Below, one piece after another: positions 1 through 7,117 of a stretch of 64,000 nucleotides of DNA; the stretch's first letter is position 1, and every line of letters begins with the position of its first letter. The stretch spans positions 155,515-219,514 of the forward strand of contig NZ_LQGY01000055.1 of the NCBI RefSeq assembly GCF_001620055.1, read 5' to 3'. A program made the position numbers and the translations under genes. The DNA is from Agromyces sp. NDB4Y10 (GTDB lineage Bacteria; Actinomycetota; Actinomycetes; Actinomycetales; Microbacteriaceae). The notes below the pieces were generated by a model. That model saw only the letters and a program-made list of their open reading frames with translations, was not told the origin of the DNA and made no database searches.

Positions 1-380
1 CCGGTCACGATGCCGAGCTTCGCCGACAGGTACTGGATGAGCCAGGCCATCACGTTGCCGAGCACGACGACCCAGACGAGCAGGTAGCCGTACTGCGCGC
101 CCGCGGTCATGTTGCTGGCGACGTTGCCCGGATCGAGGTAGGCCACACCTGCGACGAGTGCCGGGCCGATCAACAGGGCGAGGCGCGGCACCGAGGGCGT
201 ACGCGCCGTGCCGGGCGCCGTTGCGCCGACCGATGCCCCGGATTCCACCGCGTCGGCATGTGCGCCGTCATCGGCGTTGGCGGGCAGCGTGACGATCCGA
301 GGCTCGTGGGTCGTGCCGTCGGTCGTGACCTTACGTCGCATTCGGGACCGCGTCGCTGCGGCATCCGCTGGTTTAGGCAT
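1..380 (-). CDS. mntH: Nramp-family Mn2+/H+ symporter MntH, N-terminal part (runs off the window)
   Basis: The start of an Nramp divalent-metal importer, cut by the window edge after 126 codons. A hydrophilic leader of about 65 residues precedes the first membrane helix ([20 protein letters not shown]). The DPGN motif of helix 1 holds the metal-binding Asp and Asn typical of the family. A second helix follows ([20 protein letters not shown]). Start ATG 380 is chosen because a TAATCT -10 box ends 6 bases before it and no ribosome-binding site is present, which implies a leaderless mRNA. A perfect dyad at 396-417 overlaps the promoter. The gene lies 38 bp downstream of the multicopper oxidase on the same strand. 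Mn specificity is inferred from the family. Confidence 0.88.
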   Translation of the reverse strand, partial: MPKPADAAATRSRMRRKVTTDGTTHEPRIVTLPANADDGAHADAVESGASVGATAPGTARTPSVPRLALLIGPALVAGVAYLDPGNVASNMTAGAQYGYLLVWVVVLGNVMAWLIQYLSAKLGIVT

Positions 381-386
381 ACCGAA

Positions 387-392
387 AGATTA
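387..392 (-). promoter_or_regulatory. -10 box of leaderless mntH promoter
   Basis: TAATCT on the minus strand, followed by 6 bases and then ATG at 380. The same TANNNT-N6-start layout recurs before several genes of this island. Confidence 0.5.
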
Positions 393-395
393 CAT

Positions 396-417
396 CGTTT
401 TCGGCGCACCGAAAACG
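396..417. promoter_or_regulatory. Perfect palindromic operator upstream of mntH
   Basis: CGTTTTCGG-CGCA-CCGAAAACG, two 9-bp arms with a 4-bp spacer, unusually AT-rich for this genome. It lies just upstream of the mntH -10 box, where a repressor would block RNA polymerase. A DtxR/MntR-type manganese repressor is the natural candidate. It could also act as a terminator for the multicopper oxidase gene ending at 419, but there is no T-tract. Confidence 0.6.
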
Positions 418-418
418 G

Positions 419-1699
419 TCATTCGGGGTGGTTGCCTGTGTCGCCGTTGATGGTGAACGGTGTTGAGACTCCGTCGTACATGACGTGGGCGATGAGTCCA
501 TCGACCGCGTGCGGGAGGTTGTGGCAGTGGTCGCTCCAGATGCCCGGATTGTCGGCGACGAAGGCGACCTCGTACGTCTCGCCGGGGAACACGTCGAGTG
601 TGTCGGTCCACCACGGGCTTCCGGATGCCGCGACCCCGTCACGCGAGAGTACGACGGCGTGGTGGCCGTGCAGGTGCATGGGATGCGTCTCGCTCGTGTC
701 GTTCACGATGCGGATCACGACGATGTCGCCTTCGCGTACATGGAACATCGGGATGTCAGGAAACATTCGTCCGTTGATGGTCCAGAAGTTGCCGGGTCGG
801 CCGTCGATGATTCCGAATCGCCGACCGATCACGTAGTCGAAGGTGCGGTCCGGTGATGACGGGTCGAATCCGAGCGGGGCGGGGTCGCCGTATGCGAGCA
901 GGTCGAGGGTGTCCGAAGGTTGCGGTGCGGGGGGCTCTGATGCCTCGGGGTCACCGACCAGGATGCTGCGGGCGCCACCCAGGTGCAGGCGAGTGGCGCC
1001 GTCAGGTGGCGCCTGCACCGCGATATCCACTCGTCCTCCGGCAGCGAGGAGCACTCTTCGGTTCTTGACATCGGACGGGGCATTGACTTCGGTGCCGTCG
1101 ATCGCGAGGACGCGGAAGGGTGCCGCTGACCAGAGCGTGGCCGTGCCGTTGTCGGTGTTGACGACCCGGACGCGCACCGTCGCGCCGGGACGTGCCGCCA
1201 CGCGCTGGTCTTCCGCACGGCCGTTGAGCGTGTGCTGGCCGTCGTAGATATGCAGCAGCGCGACGACGTCGCTGTCGCTTCCAATGGATGCTTCGGCGGG
1301 TTCGATGACGATCGCGCCGAGCATTCCGCGTCGGACCTGCTCGTGCGACACCTGATGCGAGTGGTACCAGTACGTGCCGGCGTCCGTCGCTTCGAATCGG
1401 TAGACGAACCGACCACCCACGGGCACCGCGTCCTGGGTGATGCCCGCGACACCGTCGGCTGCGTTCGGGACATCGATGCCGTGCCAGTGCAACGTAGCGC
1501 CTGCCGCGACCCACTCGTTGACGAACTCCACCTCGACGAGTTCACCCTGCCGAGCTCGGATCTCGGGTCCCGGCGATTGACCGTTGAGGGTGTATCCCTC
1601 CACCGCTCGACCGCCCGGCACGGCGATCTTCTGCTGGCGGGCTGTGAGCTCCACGCGCACGTCGGCCGGCCGCTCCGGATCCGCCGTCAGCCAGGTCAC
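419..1699 (-). CDS. Multicopper oxidase, laccase-like, lacking an export signal (possibly 5'-truncated)
   Basis: A copper-dependent oxidase of about 426 residues. All four copper-binding motifs are visible: HWHG at 71-74, YHSHQ at 112-116, HPMHLHG at 339-345 and DHCHNLPHA near 390-398. The trinuclear and type 1 sites are therefore intact. Such enzymes oxidise Cu(I) or phenolics outside the cell. This product starts at GTG 1699 directly in the first cupredoxin domain, with no Sec or Tat signal and no membrane segment. The frame stays open for about 18 codons upstream, to a stop near 1755, with only one possible earlier context and no signal-like sequence. Relatives with the same first domain are, from memory, fused to an N-terminal membrane part, so this copy may have lost its 5' end. 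It is divergent from the 1767 gene. Confidence 0.85.
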   Translation of the reverse strand: MTWLTADPERPADVRVELTARQQKIAVPGGRAVEGYTLNGQSPGPEIRARQGELVEVEFVNEWVAAGATLHWHGIDVPNAADGVAGITQDAVPVGGRFVYRFEATDAGTYWYHSHQVSHEQVRRGMLGAIVIEPAEASIGSDSDVVALLHIYDGQHTLNGRAEDQRVAARPGATVRVRVVNTDNGTATLWSAAPFRVLAIDGTEVNAPSDVKNRRVLLAAGGRVDIAVQAPPDGATRLHLGGARSILVGDPEASEPPAPQPSDTLDLLAYGDPAPLGFDPSSPDRTFDYVIGRRFGIIDGRPGNFWTINGRMFPDIPMFHVREGDIVVIRIVNDTSETHPMHLHGHHAVVLSRDGVAASGSPWWTDTLDVFPGETYEVAFVADNPGIWSDHCHNLPHAVDGLIAHVMYDGVSTPFTINGDTGNHPE

Positions 1700-1754
1700 A
1701 CTGACCGACCCCGCCTGCTGGCAACCACACCGCTGCAGCTCCAGGAGCGGAGGT

Positions 1755-1760
1755 TAGGCT
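1755..1760 (+). promoter_or_regulatory. -10 box of a leaderless promoter
   Basis: TAGGCT, then 6 bases, then GTG at 1767. No ribosome-binding site lies between, so the transcript should start at or near the start codon. Confidence 0.5.
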
Positions 1761-1766
1761 CATCGG

Positions 1767-2354
1767 GTGATTTCACGGGGTGCGCGCGCTGCACGTGGAG
1801 CGGCGGTGGCCGTGTTCGCGACCTTGGTCGCCTCGGTCGCGCACACGATCGGCGGCGGTGCCCCGCCCGGGCTGGTCGCGCTGCTGGTGGCTCTCGCGTT
1901 CTCGATCCCGCTGGCCGTGGCGCTCACCGGCGCCCGGGCGCAGCTTGCCCGCACCGCGGTGTCGGCGCTCGTCGCGCAGGCCGCCCTGCATGTCACCTAC
2001 GGGATGGGCGGAGCCGCACCGCTCGGGCACGCGACGCACCTGGGCCACAGAGACGGGGTGGCTCTCGCCGCTTCGCCCACTTCTGCTGTCGACCACGGCA
2101 CCGCTTGGATGCCGATCGCCCACGTCGTGGCCGCAGGACTCACGCTCGCCGCGCTGCTGCTCACGGACCGCGTCGTCCACGCGATCGGCGGGACAATGGG
2201 CATGCTCGTGCGGCGGCTCGCGATGATCCCGGTATCGGTGATCGCGCCGTCGCTGCGCGTCCCGGTCGACGCCGCGCGCCCGCGCTTCGCCGCGGTACTC
2301 CTCGCCACAGGCCTCGGGTCCAGAGGTCCCCCGGTCGAGTCGGCGGCGGCCTGA
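1767..2354 (+). CDS. Small membrane protein of the copper cluster, function unknown
   Basis: A 195-residue protein of unknown function. It has about four hydrophobic helices (roughly residues 10-27, 34-53, 62-78 and 116-136). A histidine-rich stretch between helices 3 and 4 (HATHLGHRD) and a further His in AVDHGTA could face the outside and bind metal. It is transcribed away from the multicopper oxidase and leads into the YcnI-CopC-CopD genes, so a role in copper handling is likely but inferred. The GTG start fits the leaderless -10 box at 1755. The C-terminal part after about residue 150 is poorly structured and arginine/proline-rich. Confidence 0.6.
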   Translation: MISRGARAARGAAVAVFATLVASVAHTIGGGAPPGLVALLVALAFSIPLAVALTGARAQLARTAVSALVAQAALHVTYGMGGAAPLGHATHLGHRDGVALAASPTSAVDHGTAWMPIAHVVAAGLTLAALLLTDRVVHAIGGTMGMLVRRLAMIPVSVIAPSLRVPVDAARPRFAAVLLATGLGSRGPPVESAAA

Positions 2355-2429
2355 TCCGCCGACGACTCCGAATCACTCATCGACGCCGCCCACGCGCGTC
2401 CGACCTCGACCACGAAAGACCCTTTCATC

Positions 2430-3119
2430 ATGCGTCTCGCCCGCCTCTCCGCCACCGGCTTCGCCGGCGGCGTCATCCTCGCGCTCGCCGCCGTCCCGGT
2501 CGCCGCGAGCGCCCACATCGGCCTCACTCCGACGAGTACCGCCGCCGGCAGCTCATCCGTGCTCGCCTTCTCGTTCAACCACGGATGCGACGGCTCATCC
2601 ACCACTTCGCTCACGTTCCAGATTCCCGAGTCGATCACGACGGTGTATCCGGCCATCGACTCGGGCTGGACCGTCGAGAAGATCGCCGACGGCGACCGCA
2701 CCGCGGAGGTCGTCTACACGGCGGTCACGCCGGTTCCTGATGGCTACCGCGCGGCCGTCGAATTGGCTGTGCAACTCCCCGAGGACGCCGCCGGCGAGAC
2801 CATCGCGTTCCCGGTGCTCCAGGCCTGCGAGGTCGGCGAGAACAACTGGAACGAGGTCGCCGAGGAAGGCGGTGAGGAGCCGGAGAACGCAGCTCCTGTC
2901 ATGGTCGTCACCGAGGCCACCGGCACCGACGACCATGGCGCCGCGACCGGCTCGGGTTCCGCCGACAGTCATGGCGAGAACGAGGAAGCGACCGCAGAGA
3001 GCAGCGCCGCCGACTCGTCCGACACGGTCGCCCGTGTCCTCGGCATCGGCGGCCTCGTCGTGGGCACGATCGGCATCGTGGTCGCGCTCGCCACGCGCCG
3101 TTCCCGCACGGACTCCTGA
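2430..3119 (+). CDS. YcnI-like copper-binding protein (DUF1775)
   Basis: A 229-residue envelope protein. A Sec signal peptide (residues 1-28, ending ASA) is followed by a mature N-terminus starting with His (HIGLTP), the copper ligand used by YcnI proteins. Trp in SGWTV matches the conserved tryptophan of the Cu(II) site. The DUF1775 domain covers about residues 29-145. An acidic Gly/Ser/Glu linker follows, then a C-terminal anchor helix (about 202-222) and a short basic tail. The gene overlaps copC by TGATG, so the two are co-translated. YcnI and CopC proteins are thought to bind extracytoplasmic copper and deliver it to a CopD-type membrane protein, which is encoded next. Confidence 0.9.
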   Translation: MRLARLSATGFAGGVILALAAVPVAASAHIGLTPTSTAAGSSSVLAFSFNHGCDGSSTTSLTFQIPESITTVYPAIDSGWTVEKIADGDRTAEVVYTAVTPVPDGYRAAVELAVQLPEDAAGETIAFPVLQACEVGENNWNEVAEEGGEEPENAAPVMVVTEATGTDDHGAATGSGSADSHGENEEATAESSAADSSDTVARVLGIGGLVVGTIGIVVALATRRSRTDS

Positions 3120-3742
3120 TGTCGGGCCTGCGACAGACGACGTCGCGGCGGGCGGCGCGGCTCGGCCGCCTGGCCGCGCTCGTCGCGGCATCCGCCGCGT
3201 TGGCCGCCCTACCTGCAATGCCGGCGTCCGCGCACAACTACCTCGTGTCGTCGACACCGGCCGAGGATGCGGTGGTGACCCAGCAGCCGGGTACGGTCTC
3301 GCTCGAGACGAACGAGGCCCTGCTCGACGTCGAGAACGGATCGATCATCCAAGTGGTCGGCCCCGACGGGCGCTACTACGGCGACGGATGCGCCGTCGTC
3401 GACGGTCCTACGGCGACGACGCAGACGCAGCTCGGTGAACCCGGCATGTACACCGTGAACTGGCGGGTCGTCTCGGTCGACGGCCACCCGATCTCGGGAA
3501 CGTGGACCTTCGAATGGCAGCCCGTCGACGGCACCGCCCTCGCCGAAGGCTCGGACGAGCCGGGAGCCTGCGGCGGAACTCCCGCCGACTCGCCGGGTGG
3601 GACTGACGAGTCGGGGCAGCCGGCGGACTCCACCGACGCGACGACCGCTTCTCCACTCGACGCGGTTTGGATCGTGGGCGGCGTCCTCCTCGCCGCCGTC
3701 GCCGCGATCGTCACCTGGCTCATCCTCCGCCGCCGCGCATGA
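3119..3742 (+). CDS. copC: CopC-family copper-binding protein with C-terminal membrane anchor
   Basis: A 207-residue exported protein. The signal peptide (1-38) ends at ASA and the mature chain begins HNYL. The N-terminal His plus the later VDGHPISG motif supply the usual Cu(II) ligands of CopC. The beta-sandwich covers about residues 39-137, followed by a Gly/Ser/Asp-rich linker and one C-terminal helix (about 182-203) with an RRRA stop-transfer tail. It overlaps the YcnI gene by one base. A strong hairpin terminator follows at 3754, so YcnI and CopC form a unit separate from the CopD fusion. Confidence 0.92.
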   Translation: MSGLRQTTSRRAARLGRLAALVAASAALAALPAMPASAHNYLVSSTPAEDAVVTQQPGTVSLETNEALLDVENGSIIQVVGPDGRYYGDGCAVVDGPTATTQTQLGEPGMYTVNWRVVSVDGHPISGTWTFEWQPVDGTALAEGSDEPGACGGTPADSPGGTDESGQPADSTDATTASPLDAVWIVGGVLLAAVAAIVTWLILRRRA

Positions 3743-3753
3743 GCTGACGGCGC

Positions 3754-3785
3754 GACCCGGCGGTCGAAAAGACGACCGCCGGGTC
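3754..3785 (+). terminator. Hairpin terminator after copC
   Basis: A perfect 13-bp stem (GACCCGGCGGTCG with its complement) and a 6-base loop AAAAGA, starting 12 bp after the copC stop. There is no T-tract, as is common in high-GC actinobacteria. Confidence 0.75.
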
Positions 3786-3866
3786 ACCCGACGTGCACGG
3801 GAGTCCATGGAGAACGGGGAGTGCCGGATGCCGCTGCCCCCGAGGGCCACGCACGGCGACGGCGTC

Positions 3867-3872
3867 TAGGCT
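3867..3872 (+). promoter_or_regulatory. -10 box of leaderless copD-ctaG promoter
   Basis: TAGGCT with exactly 6 bases to GTG at 3879, the same layout as at 1755. Confidence 0.5.
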
Positions 3873-3878
3873 GGTTCG

Positions 3879-5876
3879 GTGCACCGCTTCGTCCGCGTGC
3901 TCGGCCCTGCCGTGCTCGTCGCCGTCGCGCTCCTCGCGACCTTCGCGGGCCTCGCGTACGGCGGCGGCGCTGCGCCGCTCCCCATCCAGGACCCGGGCCC
4001 TGCTGCCCGCTTCGGTCTTCCCGTCGCGAAGCTGGTGGTGAACCTCAGCGCGGCCGGCATGATCGGCGCGCTCGTCCTCGCCGTGTGGGCGCTCACCCCG
4101 AAGCAGCGCGAGTTCGACGTCGCGCTCGACGTGGCCACGGCATCCGCCGCCGTGTTCACCGTCGCGAGTGCGGCGACCGGCATCTTCACGTTCCTCGCGG
4201 TCACGGGTGAGGCCGTCGACTTCGGTGAGGCATTCGGCCAGAAGCTGGGGCAGTTCGTCACCTCGATCGAGCTCGGCCAGGCCTGGCTCACCACCGCGCT
4301 CGTGGGGGCCGCCGTCACCGTGCTGTACTTCGCGGTGCGCAACCACACCGCCCTGGTGTTCGTCATGGTGCTGGCCGTCGCGTCGCTCGTGCCGATGGCG
4401 CAGCAGGGCCACGCGGCGGCCGCCGCCGGGCGTAACTCCGCGATCGCGTCGCTCGGCCTGCACCTGGTGTTCGCGGCCGTGTGGCTCGGCGGACTCGTCA
4501 CCATCGTGCTGCTGCGCCGCGTGCTCGAAGGCGAGCGGCTGCCCGTAGTGCTCGCCCGGTACTCGACTGTCGCGCTGATCTGCTTCATCGTGGTGGCGGT
4601 CTCGGGGTATGCGAACGCCGCACTGCGGATCGGCACCTGGGACGAGCTCGGCACCCGGTACGGGGTGCTCGTGCTCGCGAAGGTCGCCGTCCTCGTCGCG
4701 CTCGGCCTGTTCGGTGCGGCGCAGCGCCGTTTCCTGATCGGGCGGATGCGGCGGCCGACGTTCACGCAGGGCGCACCCGCCGGCGGATCCATCACCCGCG
4801 ACTTCTGGATGCTCGTCGTGGTCGAGCTCGCGTTCATGGGCCTCGCGTCCGGGCTCGCCGCCGCGCTTGCCCGCACGGCGACGCCGGTGTCGGAGGAGTC
4901 GGCGAGCTCCCTCGCGCGCACGCCGGCCGAGATCCTCACGGGCCGGCCGCTGCCGCCGTGGCCCGACTGGGCCCGCTACTTCACCGAGTGGAGCCCCGAC
5001 CTCATCTGGCTGTTCGCCTGCGGCTTCGGCATCTTCTTCTACCTCGCCGGGGTGTTCCGGCTGCGGCGGCGCGGCGACCACTGGCCGGTGTACCGCACGG
5101 TGCTCTGGGTTGCGGGCCTGCTACTGCTCGCGTACGTGACGAGCGGCGGGGTGAACGTCTACGAGCAGTACCTGTTCTCGGCGCACATGGGCGCGCACAT
5201 GATGCTGACGATGGCGGTGCCGGTGCTGCTCGTGCCGGGCGCGCCCGTGACGCTCGCGGCGCGCGCCATCCGCCCCCGCGAGGACGGCAGTCGCGGCGGA
5301 CGGGAGTGGATCCTCCTCGCCGTGCACTCCCGCTTCGCCTCGATCATCGCCAACCCGGTCGTCGCGGCCGTGCTGTTGGTCGCGTCGCTCTGGGTGTTGT
5401 ACTACACCCCGCTGTTCCGCTGGACGATGACCGATTACATCGGGCACACCTGGATGGTCGCGCACTTCGTCATCGTGGGGTACCTCTTCGTGCAGTCGCT
5501 GATCGGCATCGACCCGGTGCCGTACCGCCCGCCGTATCCGTTCCGGCTCCTGCTGCTGCTCGGCACCATGGCGTTCCACGCGTTCTTCGGGCTGTCGATC
5601 ATGTTGGGCGCCGGGCTGCTGATCGCCGACTGGTACGACGCGTTGGGCTGGGGCATCGACACGGTCGCGGATCAGCGGCTCGGCGGCAGCATCGCCTGGT
5701 CGATCGGTCAGATCCCGACGGTGGCGCTCGTCATCACGGTGATGGTGCAGTGGTCGCGCAGCGACGAGAAGGAGTCGCGCCGGCTCGACCGGCAGGCCGA
5801 CGCGGTCGGCGACGCCGGACTGGCGGCCCACGACGCGCGGCTCGAGGCGATCGCCGAGCACGATGCCCGGCGGTAG
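3879..5876 (+). CDS. CopD-CtaG fusion: copper-transport membrane protein with cytochrome oxidase assembly domain
   Basis: A 665-residue polytopic protein with about 16 helices. The N-terminal half (about 1-330) is a CopD domain thought to move copper across the membrane. The C-terminal half (about 365-640) is a caa3-type CtaG domain, recognisable by SAHMGAHMMLTMAVPVLL, conserved WMVAHFVIVGY and FHAFFGLSIM, and a cytoplasmic basic tail. CtaG proteins supply copper to cytochrome oxidase or the periplasmic copper pool. The fusion is standard in actinobacteria. It follows the YcnI and CopC genes, its presumed extracytoplasmic partners. GTG 3879 fits the leaderless -10 box. Confidence 0.92.
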   Translation: MHRFVRVLGPAVLVAVALLATFAGLAYGGGAAPLPIQDPGPAARFGLPVAKLVVNLSAAGMIGALVLAVWALTPKQREFDVALDVATASAAVFTVASAATGIFTFLAVTGEAVDFGEAFGQKLGQFVTSIELGQAWLTTALVGAAVTVLYFAVRNHTALVFVMVLAVASLVPMAQQGHAAAAAGRNSAIASLGLHLVFAAVWLGGLVTIVLLRRVLEGERLPVVLARYSTVALICFIVVAVSGYANAALRIGTWDELGTRYGVLVLAKVAVLVALGLFGAAQRRFLIGRMRRPTFTQGAPAGGSITRDFWMLVVVELAFMGLASGLAAALARTATPVSEESASSLARTPAEILTGRPLPPWPDWARYFTEWSPDLIWLFACGFGIFFYLAGVFRLRRRGDHWPVYRTVLWVAGLLLLAYVTSGGVNVYEQYLFSAHMGAHMMLTMAVPVLLVPGAPVTLAARAIRPREDGSRGGREWILLAVHSRFASIIANPVVAAVLLVASLWVLYYTPLFRWTMTDYIGHTWMVAHFVIVGYLFVQSLIGIDPVPYRPPYPFRLLLLLGTMAFHAFFGLSIMLGAGLLIADWYDALGWGIDTVADQRLGGSIAWSIGQIPTVALVITVMVQWSRSDEKESRRLDRQADAVGDAGLAAHDARLEAIAEHDARR

Positions 5877-5939
5877 CTCGTCGACCGGTTCACCTTGTCG
5901 GCACGGGTAGGCTGCATCAGCACCATCGCGATATGTCAG

Positions 5940-5956
5940 TGACTGCTGTATAGTCA
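5940..5956 (+). promoter_or_regulatory. Promoter and dyad operator of the cmtR-CDF operon
   Basis: A TATAGT -10 box (5949-5954) lies 6 bases before GTG 5961. The inverted repeat TGACT-N7-AGTCA overlaps the -10 box, a fitting position for autorepression by the ArsR protein encoded immediately downstream. Confidence 0.5.
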
Positions 5957-5960
5957 TCGG

Positions 5961-6317
5961 GTGCTGACTATTGCGACCGGTATGGACGTGATGAACCGGC
6001 TGGGCCGCGCGATGGCCGACCCGACGCGTTCACGAATCCTGATGACCTTGATCGATGGACCGAGCTACCCGGCGGTGCTGTCGCGCGAACTGGGCTTGAC
6101 GCGCTCGAACGTGTCGAACCATCTGGCGTGCCTGCGCGACTGCGGCATCGTGGTCGCCGAGCCCGAGGGGCGACAGACCCGGTATGAGATGGCCGACCCG
6201 CACCTTGCCCGTGCGCTGACCTCGCTTCTCGAGGTCACCCTGGCCGTGGACGAGAACGCGCCCTGCATCGATCCGTCGTGTTCCGTGCCCGGGTGCTGCG
6301 GGGAGGCTGCCGGATGA
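5961..6317 (+). CDS. cmtR: CmtR-like ArsR-family Cd(II)/Pb(II)-sensing repressor
   Basis: A 118-residue winged-helix repressor. The recognition-helix region reads RSNVSNHLACLRDCG with Cys57 and Cys61, and the C-terminal tail carries Cys102. These three positions match the residues known to bind Cd(II)/Pb(II) in Mycobacterium CmtR. Three extra cysteines (107, 112, 113) follow in the tail SCSVPGCCGE, more than needed for that site. Metal binding should release the promoter. The stop codon overlaps the ATG of the CDF transporter (ATGA), giving a sensor-exporter operon. The leaderless start at 5961 overlaps the putative operator. Confidence 0.88.
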   Translation: MLTIATGMDVMNRLGRAMADPTRSRILMTLIDGPSYPAVLSRELGLTRSNVSNHLACLRDCGIVVAEPEGRQTRYEMADPHLARALTSLLEVTLAVDENAPCIDPSCSVPGCCGEAAG

Positions 6318-6973
6318 GCCAGACGATCACGCCCGAGCGCCGCGCCGTCTTGCACCGACGCGTCCGACTGATTGTCGGGTTCACGATCACCTACAACGTG
6401 CTCGAGGGAATCATCGCCATCTCGGCCGGAGTCGCCGCCTCCTCGGCGGCCCTGATCGGGTTCGGCCTGGACTCGTTCATCGAGGTCCTCTCAGCCGTGG
6501 CCGTGGCCTGGCAGTTCACCAGGAAGAACCCCGAACGCTGGGAGAAGCCGACCGTCCGGGCCATCGGGATAGCGTTCTTCGCCCTCGCGGCCTATGTGAC
6601 CGTCGACGCGATCCTCTCCCTGACCGGCGTCGAACCAGTCGAGCACAGCCCACTCGGCATCGGCATCGCCGTCGCGAGCCTGGTCATCATGCCCACTCTG
6701 GCGTGGTTCCAGTTCCGCACCGGTCGCGAGCTGGGCTCCAAGAGCGTGCAGGCCGACGCGAAGCAGCTGCTGCTCTGCATCTACCTCTCCGGCACCGTGC
6801 TGATCGGCCTGCTGCTGAACTCCCTGTTCGGCTGGACCTGGGCCGACTCGGTCGCCGCTCTCGTCGTCGCGGCTCTCGCCGTGCGGGAGGGAATCGAAGC
6901 CTGGCGCGGCGACGTCGAATCCCCCTTCGAGCTCTTCGAGGAGATGGACGAGGAGCACGAGGAGGTGAAGTGA
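6314..6973 (+). CDS. Short CDF-type cation efflux transporter without C-terminal domain
   Basis: A 219-residue membrane protein with about six helices, related to cation diffusion facilitators. The cytoplasmic metallochaperone-like domain of typical CDFs is absent. The second-helix site reads DSFIE (Asp53, Glu57) and the fifth-helix site VQADA (Asp148), so the His of the usual HxxxD motif is missing. A Cys (155) sits in the same helix. These traits resemble TMEM163-like transporters. The C-terminus is acidic (residues 201-219), and its coding sequence contains the GGAGGTGA ribosome-binding site of the next tiny gene. Cd or Pb export is inferred from the CmtR sensor upstream. Confidence 0.82.
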   Translation: MSQTITPERRAVLHRRVRLIVGFTITYNVLEGIIAISAGVAASSAALIGFGLDSFIEVLSAVAVAWQFTRKNPERWEKPTVRAIGIAFFALAAYVTVDAILSLTGVEPVEHSPLGIGIAVASLVIMPTLAWFQFRTGRELGSKSVQADAKQLLLCIYLSGTVLIGLLLNSLFGWTWADSVAALVVAALAVREGIEAWRGDVESPFELFEEMDEEHEEVK

Positions 6974-7032
6974 TGGACTGCTGCGACCCCACAAGTTGCC
7001 CGCCCGAGCTGTGCGACCAGGACTGCTGCTGA
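6973..7032 (+). CDS. 19-aa cysteine-rich peptide coupled to the cmtR-CDF operon (novel)
   Basis: A micro-gene encoding MDCCDPTSCPPELCDQDCC, with 6 cysteines in 19 residues arranged as a CC-x4-C-x4-C-x3-CC ladder, plus four acidic residues. The CDF stop and this start overlap as TGATG. A full GGAGGT ribosome-binding site ends 6 bases upstream, so translation is very likely. The composition is that of a metallothionein-like or metal-chaperone peptide, and the tail of the CmtR sensor (CIDPSCSVPGCC) has a similar look. A role in binding Cd, Pb, Zn or Cu(I) is inference. I do not recognise a named family. Confidence 0.75.
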   Translation: MDCCDPTSCPPELCDQDCC

Positions 7033-7117
7033 GACAGCTGGTCGAGAAGGTGTGGAGCCGCTGCTACGTGCCTGCGCCGATCACCCACCGATCCCAACCC
7101 CGAGAGACGCGGATGCC

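Noticed and set aside
396..417. Factor-independent terminator of the multicopper oxidase gene
   Set aside because: The dyad has no T-tract, is AT-rich and sits exactly at the mntH promoter, so an operator fits better.
3720..5081. 453-codon minus-strand ORF opposite the CopD-CtaG gene
   Set aside because: Low-complexity Arg/Glu/His-rich shadow, typical of high-GC antisense frames.
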